NCBI GenBank assembly: GCA_016208205.1
Contig: JACQYP010000115.1
Location: 1 to 15,340 of the forward strand
DNA: 15,340 nucleotides
Origin: Candidatus Desantisiibacteriota bacterium
GTDB taxonomy: Bacteria; UBA9089; CG2-30-40-21
Direction: 5' to 3'
Shown piece after piece: positions 6,701 through 12,000 of this stretch. How positions within the stretch are numbered: position 1 is the first letter of the stretch; every line of letters starts with the position of its first letter. The notes beneath the pieces are model-generated. The model did not search any database. It was not told where the DNA came from and was given only the letters and a program-made list of their open reading frames with translations. Made by a program: the position numbers and the translations under genes.

Positions 6701-9172
6701 GTGAATAAACAGCCAATAGGAAATGCTACGGTAACCATGGGCAAATATAATGCTGTCACGGATAAGAATGGGGATTATTGTTTTGCAGAGATTGATCCCG
6801 GTGTATATACGATAGGGGTCCAAGCCAGGGGGTATCAGCCATATCAAAAAGAAATAACCATAAAGAGGGGCACGCAAAGACAGGATGTGGCAATTACCTT
6901 TGCAAGCGAGCTTCGGTTTGAGGTTATTTTGGACAAGCAGGTGTTTGGTGTAAATGAGCCTGTTATGGCTACAGCAGTATTAAGAGCTGGGACAAGGACA
7001 ATGACGGTCAGCGGCTTAAGCTTAGAGGCTGAATCCCTGCTTCTTGAGATAGAAACGCCGTTGTCTCGCATTGTCCGTTATATTGGACCATTCTCAAGCG
7101 GTCTGCCGCCGGCAATTACCCTTAAACCGGGTGAACAAATATCGTTAAGATTAGAGCTTGGACAAATAGCCTTTGGCAATAAGCTTGAGCTTGTTTCAGG
7201 TTATAAAATCAGCTCTTCAGGCAGATATTCCTTGAAGGCAACCTATAATTCATGGGGAAATCAGCCAAAAAGATGGATTGGTACATATCAGGCAGATACC
7301 GTTGGGTTTTCGATTGGGACACCAACAGGGTCAGTGGTCGGGGGTCAGGGGTCAGGGATTAAGGAAGAGACCGTGGTTTCTCAGCCTCAAGAGCTGCCGA
7401 CAATTGTTGCCAGGTCAGGTGATTGGGAGATGCAGATTATTGCTCAGTCTGGACAAACTGGACAAATAACCAATACCGCTGCTTTGGGCATGTATTCCGG
7501 GGCAAATGCCGGCTTTGATGCTGAATTTGATGAACCCCTGCCACCGGCACCAGCAGATAAGGCATGTATTCAAGTATACTTCCCACGACAGGATTGGGGG
7601 GAGATATTCGAAAACTTCAGCCGTGATATTCGAGGATATTCAACGGATGCTTTCTGTTCTTTCTGGAGCTTTCAGGTAAAAACATCCTCAAACGATACAG
7701 CTGTCACCCTTTCCTTTTCAGGGATTCCTGACGGATATGATATTATCCTTAAAAGCATGGATGATAATCAATCATGGAACCTGAGAACAACGGATAAATG
7801 TAATATCTCCGGCAGAACACTCTACAGGTTTGAGTTGAGCGTCAAGGCTTATGCTGCAAAGAATATTATTCCATCAAACAATCTATCCCATACCTTTGGA
7901 CCTGGATGGAGCCTTATCTCCATACCTGTTGGTTCTGATCAGCAGGTAAACAGTATTTTTAATGGTATCAGCACCTATTATCTGTATGGCTATAATAACA
8001 AGGGATATGGGGAGCCGGCTATGATTACTGCTGGAAATGCCTATTGGCTGGGGATGATTGGGACTTCAACAATTACTGTAAAAGATAATCCTGCAGCAGG
8101 TGATATTAGTATCCCATTAAAGCAGGGTTGGAACATGATCGGTTGCCCGTTTACATTTACCCCTGATTGGTCAAGGGTAATGGTCAAAAAGGATGGGATA
8201 AGCAAGTATCTAAAGGATGCGGTTGCAGCAGGATGGGTAATAAACATGCTTTATCAGTATGTTGATGGTGGATACAAGATAGCTGACAGGATGGAGGCAT
8301 GGCAAGGGTATTGGTTTGCCGGTCTATTCAACTGTGAATTGATTATCTTGGGAAGAGCATCTGCAAACCTGGCAGCACCTCTGACAGAAGGCACAAAGGC
8401 ATGTAGGGGCGGGTTCCAAACCCGCCCATTCCAAACTTCGAGTGAAAACTGGCGGGTGGGGTTGAATGTTTCAGCCGGCAGGTGTCGGGATGCAGCTAAC
8501 CTTGCACCATGTTTTGGTGTGAATCCTGATGCTTCCTCCGGGCTGGATGCAAATGACAGGCCAGAGCCGCCGGAGCCGCAGGGTGGATTTGTCACGCTTT
8601 GCTTTATGCATCCGGAGAATGAGATATTCAACAGGTTTGATTGGGATATCAGATCACCTGCAGACTCCATTGCCTGGGAGTTTGAGGTAAAGACCAACCT
8701 GCCGGAAGAGGATGTGGCTATCACCTGGGATAATGGATGCTTGCCGCAAGGCTATAACCTAATGTTGATTGATAAGGATACTCAGACAAGTATGCTCATG
8801 GACAGGGAAAAGGGATATACCTATAGAAATTGCTCAGATGGCCTGTCTGTCAAGCATTTTATGGTGCGGGCAACAAAGGCAGCACCTGTACAAGTACAGA
8901 CTGAAAGGATGGGTGGTTTTGGTAATTTAAGGATATATCCAAATCCAGCAACAAAGCCATCTATGCAATTTGATGGGTTTAATGGTAAGGCAAATATTAA
9001 GATATTGACACTAACCGGTGAATTGGTTAAAGATGTCTCAGGCATCCAGTCTGGTTATGAGTGGATGCTTGATAATGATAGTGGTGAACCGGTTGCCAGC
9101 GGGCTGTATTTTTATATCATCAGTGATGAGTTAGGGGATAAACGGGTGGGAAGATTGGCAGTGATAAAGTAG
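3746..9172 (+). CDS. Secreted multidomain protein with LVIVD propeller and T9SS-like C-terminal sorting domain
   Basis: A 1808-residue exported protein of unknown specific role. Residues 1-22 form a signal peptide ending GYA before QQ. Residues about 138-430 hold seven LVIVD-type repeats (YAFVA...GLEIINISSPEKP and relatives), fitting one seven-bladed beta-propeller. Two Ig-like modules follow (SPNGGE at about 447, then about 554-650), a Big_5-like domain (about 651-750), and a carboxypeptidase-regulatory-like domain (GRITDTVNKQPIGNATVTM, about 974-1055). A module of about 150 residues occurs twice (about 1225-1370 and 1566-1715), separated by GPGWSLISIPV and GWNMIGCPF segments. The end, from LRIYPNPA at about 1729 to GRLAVIK, matches T9SS type-A sorting tails. 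Likely surface-anchored or released. GGAGG at 3737-3741 fits the second Met (3749) slightly better than 3746. A G10 tract and two repeats lie inside the frame. Confidence 0.9.
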   Translation: MMRKYVSFLLCILMFIPAWGYAQQIRNVIPSDAGDNNPATFRFMPDNTDTQLANKENAPLSMLQVNDGSIAIFVDGQNLCNDFAPMEARKKLIGMDLSNAAGWPDIKVTPGYIAVDPELGRFKFASGDMEKSQLMGKYDALHTAYGVSVQNGYAFVANFQQGLEIINISSPEKPVSAGRYDTTGWAYEVFVSGKYAFVADGYAGLQIINISSPKNPVLLGTCDTPGWAYDVQVVGKYAYVADYRSGVQIIDVSNPLDPFIAGKLEIGGAQCRGIYVSNNYAYIADDKSGMYIVDVSDATHPVLLSTYKNNAQAKGVFVGNNYAYVVNYQSLLEVIDVSNPKNPIVKARLSLPGNLYDIAGFDKYAYIAAGSGGIHIIDLTESINPRLIETFKTDGKAFDIHATDGFVFVAGDYQGLEVINTPYPYESPIGKVTVDYYQSDLKASLTSPNGGEVYSIGSRQNIIWNISGGIPPYTVNLSYAKDGGYQVNPNIVKGLKQKSSGPNAYIWTLPPIVSDRLGVMVSVVDSKGNRAADISDAYFTGKSDASVVEEKAPLLILLKGITGKECLMGGGKLDISWMISGGISPYTVDLSYSIDGGKTYSVMDSNLSQDYYPWTLPSVDSQAVRVKAMVTDASGEKATTVSEIFKLDATSPGVVYTNIPNGQTGIEPGIMPFVIQFSERMDKCQQDIIDFSPFASYTAAWNDTGNILTITPNICLPDATYTCTLNITARDVVGNNLAQSYKWSFKTSREDEINLNVVNISASELSVNGDYKYTSNHGESINLEAEILDAAGLLLEQYNITPVMIKKGKGGFKIAAFYIGTSTINSTGIRLIMSSNGKPFYTKYVFCAREWASSIAAAVKTDNLIYCQGDYVNISLTVNTSNLPLNLRELTFDKQIGDMIIRDSSNNIVFQWSRQNLITAKSVSLLDNGVKILLHATWLPDKPGNYVLEGWLNKSNIYPQIQCPGLRFEVQQMRIGIVSGRITDTVNKQPIGNATVTMGKYNAVTDKNGDYCFAEIDPGVYTIGVQARGYQPYQKEITIKRGTQRQDVAITFASELRFEVILDKQVFGVNEPVMATAVLRAGTRTMTVSGLSLEAESLLLEIETPLSRIVRYIGPFSSGLPPAITLKPGEQISLRLELGQIAFGNKLELVSGYKISSSGRYSLKATYNSWGNQPKRWIGTYQADTVGFSIGTPTGSVVGGQGSGIKEETVVSQPQELPTIVARSGDWEMQIIAQSGQTGQITNTAALGMYSGANAGFDAEFDEPLPPAPADKACIQVYFPRQDWGEIFENFSRDIRGYSTDAFCSFWSFQVKTSSNDTAVTLSFSGIPDGYDIILKSMDDNQSWNLRTTDKCNISGRTLYRFELSVKAYAAKNIIPSNNLSHTFGPGWSLISIPVGSDQQVNSIFNGISTYYLYGYNNKGYGEPAMITAGNAYWLGMIGTSTITVKDNPAAGDISIPLKQGWNMIGCPFTFTPDWSRVMVKKDGISKYLKDAVAAGWVINMLYQYVDGGYKIADRMEAWQGYWFAGLFNCELIILGRASANLAAPLTEGTKACRGGFQTRPFQTSSENWRVGLNVSAGRCRDAANLAPCFGVNPDASSGLDANDRPEPPEPQGGFVTLCFMHPENEIFNRFDWDIRSPADSIAWEFEVKTNLPEEDVAITWDNGCLPQGYNLMLIDKDTQTSMLMDREKGYTYRNCSDGLSVKHFMVRATKAAPVQVQTERMGGFGNLRIYPNPATKPSMQFDGFNGKANIKILTLTGELVKDVSGIQSGYEWMLDNDSGEPVASGLYFYIISDELGDKRVGRLAVIK
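5449..5458 (+). repeat. G10 homopolymer inside the secreted-protein gene
   Basis: Ten consecutive G bases encode the end of Met and Gly-Gly-Gly in LMGGGKLDISW. Aligned to the preceding Ig-like module (GGEVYSIGSRQNIIW), the spacing to the conserved Trp is identical, so ten G is the in-frame length. A one-base slip would truncate the protein before the sorting tail. Confidence 0.85.
7328..7357 (+). repeat. GGTCAGGGG-type tandem repeat read in frame
   Basis: A run of GGTCAG/GGTCGGGG units (GGGTCAGTGGTCGG, then GGGTCAGGGGTCAGGG) encodes GSVVGGQGSGI between two domains of the secreted protein. Similar G-rich units (GGGTCGGGGTTCGGGGG) occur at 15302-15318. It looks like an intergenic-type repeat now serving as a linker. 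Confidence 0.5.
8404..8427. repeat. GTAGGGGCGGGTT palindrome read in frame
   Basis: GGGCGGGTT (8407-8415) and AACCCGCCC (8419-8427) form a 9-bp hairpin with a 3-base loop, preceded by GTAG. It is translated as RGGFQTRP in the linker before the second copy of the duplicated module in the secreted protein. Palindromes of this type normally sit between genes. Confidence 0.65.
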
Positions 9173-9217
9173 AAGTAACAATTAATAATTGATAATTCTA
9201 TTACAGGAGGTATTTGT

Positions 9218-10126
9218 ATGATAATCGCAAAAAAAACATTGGTTGGGGTATGTATCCTGGTAATTACTGCCGGGGTGGCTCTGAATGCAGGGGCAACAAA
9301 CAGCAAGGCAGGCACAAAGGGCGGACAGTTTCTCAAGATAGTTGTAGGGGCAAAGCCGGCAGCACTTGGTGGTGCCTTTGCAGCGGTTGATGGGGATGTG
9401 AATTCTATTTGCTGGAACCCGGCAGGTCTTGGCAGCATCAAGCAACAGCAGGTTACCTTTATGCATAATGAATGGCTTGGTGGTGTCAGGTATGAGTTTG
9501 CAGGCTATGCTAAGCCGCTGTCTGAGGGCAGGGTGATTGCCGGCGGCATTACCTACCTTGGAAGCGGAAACATAGAGGGTTGGAAGGACCAGAATACCCG
9601 CAGTGATTTCTCAGCCGGGGATATGGCTGTAACCATGGGCTATAGCCGTAAGATGAATGAAAAGATGCTGCTTGGGGCTAATGCCAAGCTTATTCATCAG
9701 AGGATTGATAATAGTGCTGCCACAGGAATAGCTGTGGATATGGGAATATTATGCTCAGGCATGGTTAAGGGATTGATGATTGGTGCTTCCATGCGAAACC
9801 TTGGGTCAAAGATGAAGTTTGAGAATAAAGCAGACAGCCTGCCCTTAGAGATCAATGGAGGCATGTCTTTTAAGCTGCCGAAGTTGCTTTGTGTTATGGA
9901 TATAACCATACCTACGGATAATTCCTTAAGGATCAATACCGGTGTAGAATATCAACTAACACCACGATTGAACCTGCGAGCCGGCTACGGTTCCAACAAT
10001 GACCTTGACCATGGACTGAGTGCCGGCATAGGGATTAATATAGAAAATCTCCGGTTTGATTATGCCTATGTTCCCTATGGGGATGTGGATAATACACATC
10101 GGGTGTCTGTTGGGAAGAGGTTTTGA
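9218..10126 (+). CDS. PorV/PorQ-family outer-membrane protein (UPF0164-like)
   Basis: A 302-residue exported protein, predicted outer-membrane beta-barrel. Residues 1-26 form a signal peptide ending near AGA. The segment FLKIVVGAKPAALGGAFAAV followed by DVNSICWNPAGL (about 35-68) is the hallmark of the PorV/PorQ family. Alternating strands continue to a C-terminal Phe (VSVGKRF), typical of barrels. In Bacteroidetes, PorV carries T9SS substrates from the translocon to the surface attachment machinery and PorQ has a related role. Here the gene follows the sorting-tail protein by 45 bases, which suggests one transcript and a dedicated cargo-shuttle pair. AGGAGG at 9205-9210 is well placed before ATG 9218. 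A hairpin terminator follows. The split between PorV, PorQ and other members cannot be made from this reading. Confidence 0.82.
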   Translation: MIIAKKTLVGVCILVITAGVALNAGATNSKAGTKGGQFLKIVVGAKPAALGGAFAAVDGDVNSICWNPAGLGSIKQQQVTFMHNEWLGGVRYEFAGYAKPLSEGRVIAGGITYLGSGNIEGWKDQNTRSDFSAGDMAVTMGYSRKMNEKMLLGANAKLIHQRIDNSAATGIAVDMGILCSGMVKGLMIGASMRNLGSKMKFENKADSLPLEINGGMSFKLPKLLCVMDITIPTDNSLRINTGVEYQLTPRLNLRAGYGSNNDLDHGLSAGIGINIENLRFDYAYVPYGDVDNTHRVSVGKRF

Positions 10127-10147
10127 TTTGCCACAAAGCACAGAGAA

Positions 10148-10184
10148 ACAAATGGCGGACATTCTTGTCCGCCATTTGTGTTTT
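10148..10184 (+). terminator. Hairpin terminator after the PorV/PorQ-like gene
   Basis: ACAAATGGCGGACA (10148-10161) and TGTCCGCCATTTGT (10166-10179) form a perfect 14-bp stem with a TTCT loop, followed by GTTTT. It lies 22 bases after the stop. The T run is short, and CACAAAG motifs on both sides (about 10132 and 10192) suggest it is also a dispersed repeat. Confidence 0.6.
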
Positions 10185-10240
10185 AGTTCACCACAAAGAT
10201 ACGAGTGTCATGTCAACCTTACGATGTCGTAAATAGTATT

Positions 10241-10312
10241 GTCATCCCGAAGGAGTGTCATCCCGAACTACTGTGAGGGATCTTAGATTTCTCACAGTAG
10301 CTCGGAATGACA
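10241..10312. repeat. GTCATCCCGA-type long hairpin repeat
   Basis: GTCATCCCGA occurs twice (10241-10250 and 10257-10266). The second copy opens a long imperfect hairpin: TGTCATCCCGA pairs with TCGGAATGACA (10302-10312), and CTACTGTGAG (10268-10277) pairs perfectly with CTCACAGTAG (10291-10300). It is a dispersed repeat of a kind common in uncultivated bacteria and borders the remnant gene that follows. Confidence 0.7.
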
Positions 10313-10595
10313 GAACACAACACTTCCAACCTCAAACAATCTATATGATGTTTATCTACTATCTCCAACCGAGGGCTGGGCAGTAGGCAGTCATGGAACC
10401 ATCCTTTATTTTAATGGTTCTACCTGGCAGATAGTTCCTGCTTCGACAAGGCAACACCTTAATTCCATCCATATGCTCTCCCCGGGTAATGGCTGGATTG
10501 TTGGTGATAATGGTACTATTTTTACCTATGATGGTTATTCATGGAAAGACACATCTGCTTCAACGAATAAAGGTGCTACCCTTTCCCTGAAGTAG
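10311..10595 (+). pseudogene. Remnant of a YCF48-like repeat protein
   Basis: A 94-codon frame with no proper start reads as two and a half propeller-type repeats: NLYDVYLLSPTEGWAVG, then SHGTILYFNGSTW, then LNSIHMLSPGNGWIVG, DNGTIFTYDGYSW. This GWAVG...GTI...YDG..W pattern is typical of YCF48/Ycf48-like beta-propeller repeats, common in large secreted proteins. Its left end is bounded by the hairpin repeat (in-frame TGA at 10308-10310). Its right end stops at TAG 10593-10595, just inside the arm of the next repeat element. It therefore looks like the piece of a larger gene left between two repeats. It is downstream of a terminator and has no ribosome site. Confidence 0.65.
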
Positions 10596-10699
10596 GGAGA
10601 ACGAGCATACATGTTCTCTTTTGCAGCGGCATACTCAGTATGTGGCCTGAAAGCAGCGTAGGTTGCTCGGAAGCCATGCCCTATCCTTCCTTCAGGGGA
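10583..10699. repeat. 117-bp element with imperfect terminal inverted repeats
   Basis: TTCCCTGAAG (10583-10592) and CTTCAGGGGA (10690-10699) are inverted with one mismatch. Between them, GAGAAC/GTTCTC (10597-10602 and 10613-10618) and CATAC/GTATG (10630-10634 and 10638-10642) form hairpins. A broken + strand frame reads AYSVCGLKAA, stop, VARKPCPILPSGD. It could be the decayed right end of an insertion sequence (IS200/IS605-like ends are one option) or a small structured RNA. I cannot identify it. Confidence 0.4.
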
Positions 10700-10736
10700 C
10701 AAGATGACTAATTACATACTTTGGTGTGGTTAAAGC

Positions 10737-10842
10737 GATAAACCTATCTCTTATTTACCCACACAAATCATAATAGAACCAGACTTATCTTGTTGTAGAT
10801 AAACTTAAATTTGTCCTACCCACATAATTCGTCATAGAACCA
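10737..10842. repeat. Two direct 45-bp repeats at 61-bp spacing upstream of the cyclase promoter
   Basis: 10737-10781 and 10798-10842 begin with GATAAAC and end with AGAACCA. Over the last 26 bases (starting TACCCACA at 10756 and 10817) 22 positions match, and overall 33 of 45. The second copy ends 25 bases before a -35 hexamer. They could be paired regulator-binding sites, or remnants of a tandem insertion. Confidence 0.6.
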
Positions 10843-10867
10843 AATTACTACTATGTTAATTTTTTCA

Positions 10868-10896
10868 TTGACATTGCATTAAATCAATGCTATCAT
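10868..10896 (+). promoter_or_regulatory. sigma-70 type promoter for the cyclase/ketosynthase genes
   Basis: TTGACA at 10868-10873 and TATCAT at 10891-10896 with the ideal 17-bp spacer. Transcription would start near 10903, giving a leader of about 190 bases. The leader contains an inverted GGTATCAG/CTGATACC pair (10910-10917 and 11009-11016) and a hairpin next to the start codon. No other promoter of this quality is seen before the downstream genes. Confidence 0.65.
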
Positions 10897-11052
10897 GAAT
10901 AAGCGTTCGGGTATCAGTTTTAAGGTGGTTAGGGTATCTGATGTAGACAAGCAAGCAGAATCGCAATATTCTCTTGTTTCCTTAATTTTTCTTCCTTTTA
11001 CCTGATTGCTGATACCTGACACCTGAATGTTTACATAATAAACTATACTAAA

Positions 11053-11079
11053 ACCTGAGCCCCTATTGTTTGCTCAGGT
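11053..11079 (+). promoter_or_regulatory. Hairpin just upstream of the cyclase start
   Basis: ACCTGAGC (11053-11060) and GCTCAGGT (11072-11079) form an 8-bp stem with an 11-base loop, ending 11 bases before the start codon. The only Shine-Dalgarno-like bases (GGGGT, 11082-11086) follow immediately. The hairpin could affect ribosome access or could be a chance or repeat palindrome. Confidence 0.4.
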
Positions 11080-11090
11080 TCGGGGTAAAA

Positions 11091-11909
11091 ATGCAACTAA
11101 TAGACCTGAGCCTTCCCTTAAAGAATGGGGCAATGGAACCAGAGGGACCAAGGATTAGATACTTAAATCATAAAAGGGGTGCATTCCTTCTCGGATTGGC
11201 TGCCTTAATTGTCAAGGGTTCAGGTATGGCTACCATAAGAAATTTCTTTCTTTATCTGCTGGGTATATTTCGGGTAATGCCTGCTGATTTTCCAGAGGGA
11301 ATGGGGCTTGCATGGGAAAAGATTATTGCCGGTACGCATACCGGTACACATATGGATGCCCCTTACCACTTTGGCCCAATCTCAGAAGGCAAGCCGGCAA
11401 GAACAATTGATAACATCCCTCTGGAGTGGTGCTTTGGCAATGGTGTTGTTCTTGATATGAGACACAAAAAACAGGGTGATGCGATTTCATTAATAGATGT
11501 CAAAAATGAGTTGGAAAGGATTGGCTATCATATTCAATCCTTTGATATTGTTCTTATTATGACTGGTGCTGATAAACATTGGGACAAAAAGGATTACCTT
11601 GATTGCCATCCTGGAATGAGCAAGGAGGCAACACTCTGGCTTATTGAGCAAGGGGTAAGGGTCATAGGCATAGACGCTTATGGGTTTGATAAACCGTTTA
11701 AGGATATGATCCGTGATTATCTTAAGACAAATGATAAAAACCATCTCTGGCCAGCCCATCTAATCGGAAGGGTTAAAGAATATGTCCATATTGAAAAGAT
11801 GGCCAACTTAGATGCCATTCCAAAGCCATATGGGTTTAAGATTGCCTGCTTTCCGGTAAAGATAGAGGGTGCAAGTGCAGGATGGACAAGGGCAGTAGCG
11901 ATGGTATAA
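11091..11909 (+). CDS. Cyclase family protein (PF04199, kynurenine formamidase-like metal hydrolase)
   Basis: A 272-residue cytoplasmic protein of the metal-dependent cyclase family, which includes arylformamidases and cyclases found in aromatic polyketide clusters. The signature HxGTHxDxPxH is intact: H83-T-G-T-H87-M-D89-A-P-Y-H93, the expected metal ligands. A second block HPGMSKEATLWLIEQGVRVI then GID (about 178-200) and the C-terminal NLDAIPKPYGFK...GASAGWTRAVA are also typical. The N-terminal insert with FRVMPADFPEGMGLAWE (about 60-78) recalls family members next to type II polyketide synthases, from memory rather than a search. ATG 11091 is preferred over upstream TTG 11070, which sits in the hairpin loop. 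The ketosynthase and aromatase-like genes follow on the same strand, favouring a role in ring closure over tryptophan breakdown. Confidence 0.82.
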   Translation: MQLIDLSLPLKNGAMEPEGPRIRYLNHKRGAFLLGLAALIVKGSGMATIRNFFLYLLGIFRVMPADFPEGMGLAWEKIIAGTHTGTHMDAPYHFGPISEGKPARTIDNIPLEWCFGNGVVLDMRHKKQGDAISLIDVKNELERIGYHIQSFDIVLIMTGADKHWDKKDYLDCHPGMSKEATLWLIEQGVRVIGIDAYGFDKPFKDMIRDYLKTNDKNHLWPAHLIGRVKEYVHIEKMANLDAIPKPYGFKIACFPVKIEGASAGWTRAVAMV

Positions 11910-11912
11910 GAA

Positions 11913-11984
11913 GTTTACGGTTTACAGTTGATGGTTTGCTCTCTTAACCTCTGAACCGTGAACCGTAAACTGTAAACCGTAAAC
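11913..11984. repeat. 17-bp perfect inverted repeat between cyclase and ketosynthase genes
   Basis: GTTTACGGTTTACAGTT (11913-11929) and its exact reverse complement (11968-11984) enclose AACCTCTGAACCGTGAACC (11946-11964), which is identical to the repeat at the nucleotidyltransferase stop (3252-3270). The hairpin lies 3 bases after one stop codon and 16 before the next start. It has no T run, so it may be a dispersed repeat, a partial attenuator or an mRNA stabiliser. Confidence 0.75.
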
Positions 11985-12000
11985 AATGAGGTAAGAAAGG

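Noticed and set aside
8254..8724. 156-codon open frame on the minus strand
   Set aside because: It is antisense to the secreted-protein gene, has no recognisable domain and follows the complementary codon pattern.
10737..10842. Possible minimal CRISPR array
   Set aside because: There are only two copies with four mismatches in the 26-base core, similarity extends into the would-be spacer, and no cas genes are present.
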